Shown here: in pieces, positions 51,341 to 59,622 of the stretch
How the letters are laid out: every line of letters starts with the position of its first letter
Numbering within the stretch: the first letter of the stretch is position 1
Assembly (NCBI RefSeq): GCF_014897585.1
Contig: NZ_JABUXW010000007.1
Location: 62,001 to 126,000, forward strand
Length of the DNA: 64,000 bases
DNA from: Brachybacterium tyrofermentans
GTDB taxonomy: Bacteria > Actinomycetota > Actinomycetes > Actinomycetales > Dermabacteraceae
Direction: 5' to 3'
Program-made: the position numbers and the translations under genes
Notes under the pieces: model-generated
What the model saw: the letters and a program-made list of their open reading frames with translations, nothing else
Told to the model about the DNA's origin: nothing
The model's database searches: none

Positions 51341-52252
51341 ATGAGCCAGACCCCCGCCGACCAGCCCGAACCTTCCCGAGCAGGCCCGTCGGGAGCATCC
51401 GATCCCGCGGGGCCCGGGGCGGTCCCTGACCTCCCTGCCGGCCTCGGCTCGAGCGACCCCGAGGCCCCCATCGCCTATTCCGCGGCCGACGCCGCCGCTG
51501 CCGCGGACGTGCTGGACCGTGCGGGAGAGAGCGATCCGGAGATGCTGGTCGCCCTGAGCGATGAGCAGCTCGCGGCGCTGGACGGCTACGCGCGAGCGCA
51601 GTTCACGGCGACCCCGTGGCTCGACGAGCACGCTGATCAGCGCCGATTCGCCGCCGGGGTGGGGCTGCGGTCGCTGATCGCCGCCGGTCAGGTGAGCGGG
51701 GGGATCGAGCCGAGCATCGGACGCCAGCAGTGGACAGCGGAGCCGATGATCGCCGGCTGTCTGGTGCTGCGGCGCACCGCGACCCTGTTCACCACCGCCG
51801 AGCGCACCGTGCAGACCGCGCAGGGTCCCGAGGTGCAGCGGCTCCACTATTACGTGCATCAGGGTGGAGTGCTCGAGGAGGAGGTCACCCCGCTCGGCAT
51901 CCACCGCTTCACGTCCTTGCGTGCAGCGCAGGTCAATGCCCGTCTGCTGGCTGTCGTGGACCCTGCCGGGGTCGCCGCCGACGGCGGGGAGCCGATCCAG
52001 GTTCGTGCCTCCGAGCTCGCGGCGAGCCCGCTCGCGCAGCGGCTCGCCGCCACGCGCGCGCTGACCGTGTTCACGATCGTCACCACGGCGGACGGCGGAG
52101 TGAGCCAGGCGAGCGTGTATGCGACCGGCGACGAGGTGCTCGTCATGGAGGCCCTCGATCCGGGAGCGGACGATCCTGTGCTGGAGTTCCGCAGCGTCGA
52201 CTCCGCGGAGCTGCACGCGCTGGCCACCGTGCTGGTGGGTGCCGCGGGCTGA
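51341..52252 (+). CDS. Hypothetical protein with acidic/proline-rich N-terminus
   Basis: A 303-residue protein I do not recognise. The first 45 residues are disordered (P/S/G-rich), and the remainder (about 50-303) looks like one globular domain of mixed helix and strand with W-L-D-E-H-A-D-Q-R-R-F and H-Y-Y-V-H-Q-G-G-V-L-E-E-E-V-T-P-L-G. No signal peptide or membrane segment is visible. The composition fits a cytosolic actinobacterial protein. It is monocistronic between the divergent pxpA gene and the converging sirtuin gene, so context gives no function. Confidence 0.65.
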   Translation: MSQTPADQPEPSRAGPSGASDPAGPGAVPDLPAGLGSSDPEAPIAYSAADAAAAADVLDRAGESDPEMLVALSDEQLAALDGYARAQFTATPWLDEHADQRRFAAGVGLRSLIAAGQVSGGIEPSIGRQQWTAEPMIAGCLVLRRTATLFTTAERTVQTAQGPEVQRLHYYVHQGGVLEEEVTPLGIHRFTSLRAAQVNARLLAVVDPAGVAADGGEPIQVRASELAASPLAQRLAATRALTVFTIVTTADGGVSQASVYATGDEVLVMEALDPGADDPVLEFRSVDSAELHALATVLVGAAG

Positions 52253-52319
52253 CGCTCGGCGGACCAGTGGAGTGCAGCGGAGCAGTGCACGTCAGCGCAG
52301 CGCAGCGGACCAGTGCAGG

Positions 52320-53552
52320 TCAGTCGGGATATCTTGCATGCCGCCGCCTGCCCGGGACGTTCGTGCGGGGTCGTTCGGCGCTGGGCGTTCCAGCATTCCA
52401 GCGTTCGAGCACGTCCTCGAGCCGGCCGTGCAGGCGCATGGTCGCGTCGGGGTCGGCGCGCGTGGGTCCGTCGTTGAGGATCACGACCGGTGTGCCCTGC
52501 TTGCCGGCGGCGCGCACGAACCGCAGTCCGGACTGCACGGTGAGGCTCGAGCCGAGCACCAGCAGCGCCTCCGCCTGGTCGAGAGCGGTGAAAGCGGCGG
52601 CCACCACTTCGGGGCGTGCCGATTCCCCGAAGAACACCACGTCGGGTTTGAGGATCCCTCCGCACAGCGGGCACGGCGGATAGCGGAAAGAGCTGGTGCG
52701 ATCCACCTCGGCGTCCCCGTCGGGCGCCTGGGCGGCGTCGGCCGCGAGATCGGGCAGCCGTGCCGCGAGCTCAGGGTTCATCGAGAGCATCCGCGAGTGC
52801 AGCGCCGCGCGGGAGGAGAGGGCGTCGCAGCTCTGACAGCGCACCCGGTCCAGTCGACCGTGGAGGTCGAGCACCGGGGAGGAGCCGGCGGCCTGGTGCA
52901 GTCCGTCGACGTTCTGGGTGATCACCGCGGGGGTGGAGAACAGGGTGTGGCCGAGTCGGGCGAGCAGCAGATGGGCGTGGCCCGGGCGGGCACGGTTGAA
53001 CTGCTCCCAGCCGACGGTGGAGCGTGCCCAATAGCGGCGTCTGGCCAGGTCATGCCCCATGAATTCCTGGTAGGTCATGGGGGAGCGGGGCACGGCGTCG
53101 CGGCCTCGGTAGTCGGGCAGCCCGGAGCCGGTGGACATCCCCGCGCCGGTCAGCACCGCGACCGGGCGTCCGCGCAGCAGGTCGCGGGCGGCGTCGACCT
53201 CGTCGGACGGGCTCTGCAGGCCGTATTCGCTGCTCTCCATGGGACCCCAGGCGGGCAGGCGCGGTCCTCGTCGCCGACCGGTGGATCCCGCGACAGGGGC
53301 TGCGGTCGAGAACCAGCGGCCGACGTCCGCCGCTGGGCCGATGTCCGCAGCTACACCGGCGTCCGCAGCTGCACCGGCGTCCTCCGCCGGGTCGATCTCT
53401 GCCGTCGGGCCGGTGTCTGCCGCCCGGCCGGTGCGGCCTCGGGTGCCCAGCGCACGTGCAGGGTCGGTCGGGCCCCGGGTACCGGATGTTCCCGTCGGCT
53501 CACCGTGATCGGACCGGCCCGGCGGTTCCCCGGTGACCGAATCGCTGTTCAT
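52320..53552 (-). CDS. Sir2-family NAD-dependent protein deacylase (sirtuin) with disordered N-terminus
   Basis: A 410-residue protein whose last 290 residues are a sirtuin. It shows G-A-G-M-S-T-G-S-G-L-P-D-Y-R-G, T-Q-N-V-D-G-L-H, the catalytic histidine in L-H-G-R-L and two zinc-binding pairs C-Q-S-C and C-P-L-C. It should remove acyl groups from protein lysines using NAD+. The ATG overlaps the stop of the DedA gene (ATGA), which supports this start. An internal ATG at 53240 would give a 306-residue protein of usual length and lacks a good ribosome site. The first 100 residues are A/D/G/P-rich imperfect repeats. Confidence 0.85.
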   Translation of the reverse strand: MNSDSVTGEPPGRSDHGEPTGTSGTRGPTDPARALGTRGRTGRAADTGPTAEIDPAEDAGAAADAGVAADIGPAADVGRWFSTAAPVAGSTGRRRGPRLPAWGPMESSEYGLQSPSDEVDAARDLLRGRPVAVLTGAGMSTGSGLPDYRGRDAVPRSPMTYQEFMGHDLARRRYWARSTVGWEQFNRARPGHAHLLLARLGHTLFSTPAVITQNVDGLHQAAGSSPVLDLHGRLDRVRCQSCDALSSRAALHSRMLSMNPELAARLPDLAADAAQAPDGDAEVDRTSSFRYPPCPLCGGILKPDVVFFGESARPEVVAAAFTALDQAEALLVLGSSLTVQSGLRFVRAAGKQGTPVVILNDGPTRADPDATMRLHGRLEDVLERWNAGTPSAERPRTNVPGRRRHARYPD

Positions 53553-54196
53553 CCCTCGAGCGTAGGTGCTGGGTGGGGGTCCGTGTCGGGAGACCCGCGT
53601 CGGGCCCGGCGTCGGCGGGCGATGAGGCCTACCGCAGCAAGCAGTCCTGCCCCGGCAACGGCGACGGAGTAGACCCGCACGAAGCTTTCCAGGGTGTCCC
53701 CGCCGGCCTGGCCGAAGGCATATCCGGCGATCACGAAGACGGCATTCCAGATTCCCGACCCGAGCCCTGTGGCCAGGGCGAACAGGCCGACGTGCATCCT
53801 CTCGATGCCCGCTGGGATCGAGATGAAGGTGCGCACCATCGGCACGAAGCGGGCGATCACGACGGCAGGGAATCCCCAGCGGTCGAAGAATCGCAGAGCC
53901 GCGTCGACGTCGCCCTGCTCCAGCAGCGGGAGGCGGGCGATGACCGCCCTGGTGCGGCGAAGTCCGAGTCCTCGGCCGACGGCATACACCCCGAGGCCAC
54001 CGATCACCGACCCGGCGGTCGTCCACGTCAGCGGGACCAGCACGTTCTGTCCGTCCGACGCCGCGGCGACTCCGGCGAAGGGCAGCAGGATCTCCCCGGG
54101 GATCGGCGGGAAGATGGCCTCGGCGGCGATGACCAGTGCCGTGCCCGGCCCGCCGAGGAGCTCCATGAGGCCGATGGCCCACGCGGTGATGTCCAC
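53549..54196 (-). CDS. DedA-family membrane protein
   Basis: A 215-residue DedA/SNARE-associated (VTT-domain) protein, with a GTG start preceded by AAGGAGG. E-A-I-F-P-P-I-P-G-E and F-D-R-W-G-F-P-A-V-V-I-A-R-F-V-P-M-V-R-T are the conserved DedA segments, including the essential glutamate and arginines. Relatives act as lipid scramblases or flippases, for example for undecaprenyl phosphate, and affect envelope stability. It is translationally coupled to the sirtuin gene, an uncommon pairing. Confidence 0.88.
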   Translation of the reverse strand: MDITAWAIGLMELLGGPGTALVIAAEAIFPPIPGEILLPFAGVAAASDGQNVLVPLTWTTAGSVIGGLGVYAVGRGLGLRRTRAVIARLPLLEQGDVDAALRFFDRWGFPAVVIARFVPMVRTFISIPAGIERMHVGLFALATGLGSGIWNAVFVIAGYAFGQAGGDTLESFVRVYSVAVAGAGLLAAVGLIARRRRARRGSPDTDPHPAPTLEG

Positions 54197-54316
54197 GGCC
54201 GCCTCCTTCCGCCGGATGAGCGCGACGCTAACCGCCAGGAATGGCGGGATGGTGAACAGTGCATGGCGATGGGTCGCATGAGGTGGGTGCTGCGCGGGCA
54301 GCTGGACAGCGCGAGA

Positions 54317-56017
54317 TCAGTCGGGACGGTCGACGGTGCCGTCGGTGTAATCGGTGCCGTCGGTGCTGCTCGGCCCGCTTCCCTCGCCGAGGTTCCCTTC
54401 GACGTCACGCTGAGCCTGCTCCTCCTGCGGAGGTGGTGTGTCCGATGAACTCGTGAGCTCAGGTGGTGGCTCGATCCGAGGCCCCGTGAGGGCTGTGGGC
54501 CCGGTAGTCCTCACGGTGCCTCCCCGGCTGGTCCAGGTCACCTGATGGCCGGGGCTCTCGGTGGAGAGCTCGACGGAGGTGGTCTGCTGTTCCTTGTCGT
54601 TGCAGAAGGCGCAGAGCCCCTGCCCGTTGTCCAAGCAGGTGTGGCCGCCGGCCGCGTAGGGCCGGATGTGGTCGCTGTGCCGGATCGGGGCGTTGCAGAA
54701 CGGGCCCCGGCACGTCACGTCGCGCCAGCGGATGAATCTGGCCAACGCGCGGGGGAACTCACGCGCCACGGAGTCGACCGCGACGAGCTCACCGGTGGTG
54801 GGATGCGTGTAGAGCCTGCGGAGGGCGAGCCTGACCGCGGGGGCGTCGGCCCCGAACGCGTCGTCCAGCCCGCGGGTCTCCACCGCTACAGGGTCGAGGT
54901 CGGTGGGTCCCGCGGCAGCATTCTGCGTTCCCGGGCCGCCGGTCGGGACGGCCGGCGCACGATCCTGAGCGAGCTCGCGCAAGGGCCCGGAGAGCTCGTG
55001 ACGCAGTGCTTCGACGGGCACGGGGCCGTACCCCTCGACGTGGGCGAGCTCGCCCTGTCCCGGATGCAGCAGCGCCCGGTCCGTGATGATCACGCCGATA
55101 TCGAGGTCGGTGCGGTCCATGCCGTCCTCTGCGCCGAGGAGGGACGCGATGAACGAATCCGCCTGGATCTGCTGATGGCCGCGCCGGTCGCCGCTCGCCC
55201 GGAGCCGCTCGGCCTCCAGGGAGAGGCGCTTGCGGATCTTCATCGCGTCCAGGGCGGGCAGGCGCGCCGAGACCACCGCCATCCCGTGCTCGCCACGGCG
55301 CACGGTCACGCTGCGAGTTCCCCGGGCATGCTCGTGCCGACGGCTTTCGCCCTCCGCATCGGACGCTGCGATCGCTGCAGCCACCGCGCCCTTCCACTCC
55401 TCGGTTCCGCACCCGTCGAGTGCGGCGAGGCGGGTCCCGAGCAGGGCATCGACCTGTTCGCGCTGGGCAGGTGCCAGCGGCGCGACCGAGGCGGCCATGG
55501 CCCGGACGGCGCTCTCGCTGAGCAGGCCCGTGGCCAGGGCTCGAAGCATCGTCGGCATCGACTCCACGAGGCGTCGCGCAGAGGCGAGCGTCCTGCTGGC
55601 CAGGTCCGGGGAGCGACGGGTGCTCATCGAGACGTCGCGCGCTGCAGCGCGGTCCGCACGCCGGTCCGTGTCCTCCTCCGGCTCGACGGCCTCCAGCTCG
55701 TACGCGGCATCGGCCTGCGCGGCGGCACGGTCCTCGTCCCGCAGCGCATCCGCCAGGGCGACCATGCACCGCGTCTCCAGGGCGTCCATCGCGGAGCGCT
55801 GCTCCTGCAGGCGTCGGATCACGGCGGAGTACTGCCCCGAGGAGCCGGGCGCCGGCGAGAAGAGGCCACCGGGCTCGGTGGCCAGCTCGACCAGGAGGAA
55901 TCCTTGGTCCCCCAGGAGCTCGGCGAGCGCCGTCGGCCCCTCCGCGCGAAGCGCATCGAGCAGCTGCTGGGCGGGATCGCCCTCCGCTGCCTCGGTGTTC
56001 TCCGCGTAATCGTTCAT
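54317..56017 (-). CDS. DUF222/HNH endonuclease-like protein (13E12 type)
   Basis: A 566-residue protein with an N-terminal helical DUF222 region (about 60-330) and a C-terminal HNH domain (about 440-510). The HNH core has C-R-G-P-F-C, H-S-D-H-I-R-P-Y, G-G-H-T and L-C-A-F-C-N, so zinc-binding cysteines and the metal-binding D-H pair are all present. Actinobacterial genomes often carry many copies of this family. It has been linked to mobile or repeat elements, but its role is unsettled. The final 60 residues are low-complexity. The start could be this ATG or one three codons upstream. Confidence 0.85.
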   Translation of the reverse strand: MNDYAENTEAAEGDPAQQLLDALRAEGPTALAELLGDQGFLLVELATEPGGLFSPAPGSSGQYSAVIRRLQEQRSAMDALETRCMVALADALRDEDRAAAQADAAYELEAVEPEEDTDRRADRAAARDVSMSTRRSPDLASRTLASARRLVESMPTMLRALATGLLSESAVRAMAASVAPLAPAQREQVDALLGTRLAALDGCGTEEWKGAVAAAIAASDAEGESRRHEHARGTRSVTVRRGEHGMAVVSARLPALDAMKIRKRLSLEAERLRASGDRRGHQQIQADSFIASLLGAEDGMDRTDLDIGVIITDRALLHPGQGELAHVEGYGPVPVEALRHELSGPLRELAQDRAPAVPTGGPGTQNAAAGPTDLDPVAVETRGLDDAFGADAPAVRLALRRLYTHPTTGELVAVDSVAREFPRALARFIRWRDVTCRGPFCNAPIRHSDHIRPYAAGGHTCLDNGQGLCAFCNDKEQQTTSVELSTESPGHQVTWTSRGGTVRTTGPTALTGPRIEPPPELTSSSDTPPPQEEQAQRDVEGNLGEGSGPSSTDGTDYTDGTVDRPD

Positions 56018-56141
56018 GCCCACCATGATTCGCGGGACCCGCGGCCGAGGGAACCGGCGAGTCACGATGGTGGAAAACCACCCGCTGTGGAGGAAAGGTC
56101 GGCATGGAGCCGAGCCCGGCAGCAGGCCTGCACCTCGTTCA

Positions 56142-56214
56142 CGGCGCGGTCGCACCAGCGTGGCGGCACGACTCACGGCGCGGTCGCCGCACCCACGTGG
56201 CGGCACGACTCACG
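56142..56214 (+). repeat. 37-bp direct repeat, two copies, upstream of the HNH gene
   Basis: GGCGCGGTCGC plus CGTGGCGGCACGACTCACG recurs with a period of 37 bases (second block exact at 56159-56177 and 56196-56214). It lies in the 248-base gap between the HNH gene start and the end of the orphan binding-protein gene, about 125 bases upstream of the HNH start. Confidence 0.75.
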
Positions 56215-56265
56215 TCTCGACCGCACTCATGTCGCGACCTCCGTCGAAGCGCGGGGCACGTGTGC

Positions 56266-57588
56266 TCAACCCTCGGGCTGCATGCCCTCCAGGACGCTCA
56301 GGAGCTCGTCGGCGACATCGGCCAGGGGCCGGTTCCCGAACAGGGACTCCTCGCCGAGGCGGGAGAGCTCATCGCCGAAGCCGACGCCGGAGGCGGGCGT
56401 GACCAGGGGAGGTCGCACCACCTCGGCCTGCATGTCGCGGGCGAAGTCGAGCGAGACCATCTCGTTGTCATCGAGCACGGTCGCGATCTCGTCCTGCAGC
56501 TCGGGGAACGAGGTCACGCCGCGTTCGATCTTGAGGATCTTCGCGGCCTCCGGATCGCGCAGCAGGAAGTCCACGAGCGTCGCGGCGGAGTCCACAGCCT
56601 TCGAGCCGGCGGCGATCGACCAGTACATCGAGGCCTTGTTGACCATCTGCGGGTCGCCGCTGGTGCGGGCGGGCAGGCGCAGCAGCTGTAGGGGCGCCCC
56701 GGTGGACTTCTGGAAGGTCTGCACCTGGGTGTGGAACTGGAGATGGAAGGCGGCGCGGCTGGTCCCGAACCGGCCCTGCTCCACGCCGGCGGCGAAGTCC
56801 TCGATCTGCTCCGAGGGGCCGACGACAGCGCCGGACTCGACCAGCGCGAGGGCGTACTCGAGGTAGGCGACGATGGTGTCCTTGCTGATCAGCGTCTCGT
56901 CCTCGCGAGGGAACAGCTGCTCGCCGCTCTGGCGGGCCCAGGCGCCGAGCTCGGCCGCGCTGGTGCCGAAGAAGTCGAAGCCGATGATGTCCTCGTCGGC
57001 CTCCTTCGCCCAGTCGCTCACTGCGCCGGTGATCTCGGCGAAGTCGTCCCAGGTCCACGAGGTGTCGTCCGGCATGTCGAGGCCGGCCTGCTCGAGGATC
57101 TCCGGGTTCACGCCGACGGAGAAGATCCCGACGCCCAGCGGTGCGCCGACGAGCGTGCCGTCGGCCAGGCGCCCGGTGTCCAGCACCGCTTCGTCCATCG
57201 CGCTGAGGTCCAGCAGATCGGTGACGGTCTCGAGGTCGAGCAGCGAGTTCCGGGTGCCGTAGGAGTCGATGTAGGCCTCGTCCATCTGCAGCACGTCCGG
57301 GGCGTCACCGCCGGCGAACTGGGTGGCGAGCTTGTCCCAGTACCCCGTCCACTCGCTGTACTCCGGGCTGACGGAGATGTCGTCGTGGGCCGACGAGAAC
57401 AGATCCAGCGCGTCGCGGGTGAGACCGTTGCGCAGGTCGCCGCCCCACCAGTAGATCCTGACGGCGCCGCCGTCCTCTCCTGAACCGCCGGAGCCCCCTG
57501 ACCCACCGGCGGCGTTGGGGCCGCAGGCGGCGAGGACGGGCAGGGTTCCGGCGGCGAGCAGTCCGAGGGTGCGTCGGCGGGTGATCAT
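56266..57588 (-). CDS. Orphan CUT1-type sugar-binding lipoprotein
   Basis: A 440-residue family 1 solute-binding lipoprotein. The signal peptide has M-I-T-R-R-R-T-L-G-L and the lipobox L-A-A-C, followed by a G/S linker. The mature part begins V-R-I-Y-W-W-G-G and shares W-(T/S)-G-Y-W-D-K-L-A-T-Q and G-G-D-x-P-D-V-x-Q-M-D-E with the binding protein encoded divergently at 58216. The two are paralogues. It has no permease genes of its own and presumably uses the permeases at 59623-61462, widening the substrate range. GGAAGGA precedes the ATG. Confidence 0.82.
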   Translation of the reverse strand: MITRRRTLGLLAAGTLPVLAACGPNAAGGSGGSGGSGEDGGAVRIYWWGGDLRNGLTRDALDLFSSAHDDISVSPEYSEWTGYWDKLATQFAGGDAPDVLQMDEAYIDSYGTRNSLLDLETVTDLLDLSAMDEAVLDTGRLADGTLVGAPLGVGIFSVGVNPEILEQAGLDMPDDTSWTWDDFAEITGAVSDWAKEADEDIIGFDFFGTSAAELGAWARQSGEQLFPREDETLISKDTIVAYLEYALALVESGAVVGPSEQIEDFAAGVEQGRFGTSRAAFHLQFHTQVQTFQKSTGAPLQLLRLPARTSGDPQMVNKASMYWSIAAGSKAVDSAATLVDFLLRDPEAAKILKIERGVTSFPELQDEIATVLDDNEMVSLDFARDMQAEVVRPPLVTPASGVGFGDELSRLGEESLFGNRPLADVADELLSVLEGMQPEG

Positions 57589-58215
57589 CGTCGATCCTTC
57601 CGGCAGGGCTCAGGTCGTCGGGTCCACGTCCGCGGAGTCTCGACGCGCTGAGTCGTTTCAGGGCGAGCTGTGCGGTCACAGTAGCCGGGCGTTCGCAGCG
57701 CGGACAAGAGGCGCGGGCACCCGCGTCACCTGGTCGATGCCGGCCTCGGGTGCGGGGTGGCGTCGGGGTGCGTGCGGCGTGACATGCAACGTTGGAGGTC
57801 TCGCGTCATGGCGAGGGTGCGAGTGCAACGCAACTGCAACGCGACTGCAACGCGAGCGCCGCATCGTCGTGACGCAGCCGTAACGCCGACATGACGCGGA
57901 CGGGTTGACAAGGAGGGTTGTCAAGCGCTTTCCTGAGGTGTGTCGCCCAGCGGCCACCATCCCGTTCGCGGGTCGGCGGAGAGCGGGCGGCCAGGAGAGA
58001 GGAATGAAACCTTTCACCGCCGCAGTGCCCTGGTGCAGTGCCCTGGCGCGCGCCGTCGTGCGTGCCGGGTCGCAGCGGGCAGGATTCCAGCGGTCCGGGT
58101 CCCGGGCCGACGGGCCCGCCCGAGCATCGCCCCCGATCCGGGCCGACCATGGTGGTCGACCCGAGGACCTCGCTACGGCGCTCTGGATGCGCAGTCGAAG
58201 ATCACAGGAGATCTC
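57589..58215. other. Divergent regulatory region of the CUT1 binding-protein genes
   Basis: This 627-base gap carries three CTGCAACGCGA-type repeats at about 57810-57860, the inverted repeat TTGACAA-N6-TTGTCAA at 57905-57924 and an AAGCGCTT core at 57923-57930. About 280 bases of leader then precede the ribosome site CAGGAG at 58205. Frames open through the leader are extensions of the binding-protein gene. No gene is seen and no regulator is adjacent. Confidence 0.6.
57905..57935. promoter_or_regulatory. Candidate LacI-type operator and inverted repeat before the CUT1 operon
   Basis: TTGACAA and TTGTCAA form a perfect 7-bp inverted repeat with a 6-base spacer. It overlaps TCAAGCGCTTTCC, whose AAGCGCTT centre is the usual core of LacI-family operators for sugar importers. 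TTGACA could also be a -35. The regulator is not encoded in this window. Confidence 0.6.
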
Positions 58216-59520
58216 ATGTTCACTCGACGTTCAGCACTTGCCCTCGGCCTCGCCGTCCCCGGCCTCGCGGGTCTCGCGGCCTGCGGCCCCAACGCCTCCG
58301 GCGGCTCCGGGGGAGGCGGCGGAGAAGGCGGCGCCTCGACGCTCCGCCTCGCCTGGTGGGGCAACCCCACCCGGGACGAGAACACGAAGAAGGTGGTCGA
58401 GGCCTACAAGGAGGTCGACGACGCCGTCACCATCAACCTCGAGCCGGGCGAGTGGAGCGGCTACTGGGACAAGCTCGCCACCCAGACCGCCGGCGGCGAC
58501 TTCCCCGACGTGGTCCAGATGGACGAGAAGTACCTGGCCGAGTACGGAGACCGCGGTGCGCTGCTCGACCTCGCGGGGGCGGGCCTGAAGACGGACGACT
58601 TCGTGCCGGGATCGGTCGAGGTGGGCGAGCTGCCGGACGTCGGCCTCGCCGCGATCAACGCCGGTCTGAACGCCTTCGCGTTCCTCATCAACCCCATGGT
58701 CTTCGAGGAGGCCGGGGTCGATATCCCCGACGACACCACCTGGACCTGGGACGACCTGATCGACACCGCGGTGAAGATCTCCGAGAACACCGACAAGGGC
58801 ACCTACGGCATGACCCAGATGGGCACCGTGCAGGGCCTGTTCCAGGTGTTCGTGCGCCAGGCCGGCCAGGATCAGTACAAGGACGGCGCCGCAGGATTCG
58901 ACGTCGACACCGCGACGAAGTGGTTCGAGTGGGGCAAGAAGATCCAGGATTCCGGGGCCGGCCCCGGAGCGAGCGTCGCGGTCGAGGACGGGGCGCAGGC
59001 GCTGGACCAGTCCCTGTTCGCCACCGGGAAGACCGCGATGACCGTGGCCTGGTCGAACCAGGTCGTCGCCCATGACGGGCTCGTCCCCGAGGGCGTCACC
59101 GTGCTGCGGCCGCCGTCGATGACGGGCTCCGCGGCCGACGCCGAGCTCTGGTACAAGGCGTCCATGTACTGGGCCGTCTCGGCGAAGGCGTCGGATCCCG
59201 AAGCCGCGGTCGCGTTCGTGGACTTCCTCGTGAACTCCCCGGACGCCGGCAAGATCCTCTCGGTCGAGCGCGGCGTGCCCGGCAACATGTCGGTGCGCGA
59301 GGCGATCGTCCCGGACCTCGACGAGGCCAACAAGAAGGCCGTGGACTTCCTCGAGTCCATCGAGAGCGAGCTCGGCGACGCCCCGGAGATCACCCCGCAG
59401 GGCGGCGGCCAGTTCGAGGACATCCTCACCCGCGCCGGCGAGGACATGCTCTTCGGCAAGCTCACGCCCGAGGAGGCCGCCCAGCGTGTGCTCGACGACC
59501 TCACCTCCGCGCTTGGCTGA
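58216..59520 (+). CDS. CUT1 sugar ABC transporter substrate-binding lipoprotein
   Basis: A 434-residue family 1 binding lipoprotein. The signal M-F-T-R-R-S-A-L-A-L has paired arginines and the lipobox L-A-A-C. The mature protein opens L-R-L-A-W-W-G-N-P-T-R and contains W-S-G-Y-W-D-K-L-A-T-Q and W-T-W-D-D-L, both usual for oligosaccharide-binding CUT1 proteins. The start is the ATG of MFTRRS with CAGGAG upstream. It heads an operon with two permeases and two Gfo/Idh/MocA genes, suggesting an unusual sugar or inositol-like ligand. The exact ligand is unknown. Confidence 0.85.
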   Translation: MFTRRSALALGLAVPGLAGLAACGPNASGGSGGGGGEGGASTLRLAWWGNPTRDENTKKVVEAYKEVDDAVTINLEPGEWSGYWDKLATQTAGGDFPDVVQMDEKYLAEYGDRGALLDLAGAGLKTDDFVPGSVEVGELPDVGLAAINAGLNAFAFLINPMVFEEAGVDIPDDTTWTWDDLIDTAVKISENTDKGTYGMTQMGTVQGLFQVFVRQAGQDQYKDGAAGFDVDTATKWFEWGKKIQDSGAGPGASVAVEDGAQALDQSLFATGKTAMTVAWSNQVVAHDGLVPEGVTVLRPPSMTGSAADAELWYKASMYWAVSAKASDPEAAVAFVDFLVNSPDAGKILSVERGVPGNMSVREAIVPDLDEANKKAVDFLESIESELGDAPEITPQGGGQFEDILTRAGEDMLFGKLTPEEAAQRVLDDLTSALG

Positions 59521-59554
59521 GTCGACCGACGCTGGGACAACCCGTGCCGCAGCG

Positions 59555-59590
59555 CCCTGCCGGGAGGGGAGCAGTCCTCTCCCGGCAGGG
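59555..59590 (+). promoter_or_regulatory. Intra-operon hairpin between binding protein and permease genes
   Basis: A perfect 12-bp stem CCCTGCCGGGAG/CTCCCGGCAGGG encloses a 12-base loop that can itself pair in part. It begins 35 bases after the binding-protein stop. With no T-tract it probably protects the upstream message or partly attenuates transcription into the permease genes. Confidence 0.65.
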
Positions 59591-59622
59591 ACCTCCGGCG
59601 GAACGATGAAGGGAAGGGACCG

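Noticed and set aside
54317-56017. HNH protein as evidence of a prophage or intron
   Set aside because: No integrase, structural, terminase or intron-like sequence surrounds it; the DUF222 architecture is a common chromosomal actinobacterial family.
57589-58215. Short peptide gene or riboswitch in the long leader of the CUT1 operon
   Set aside because: Frames there are extensions of the binding-protein gene, and I could match no conserved riboswitch core by eye.
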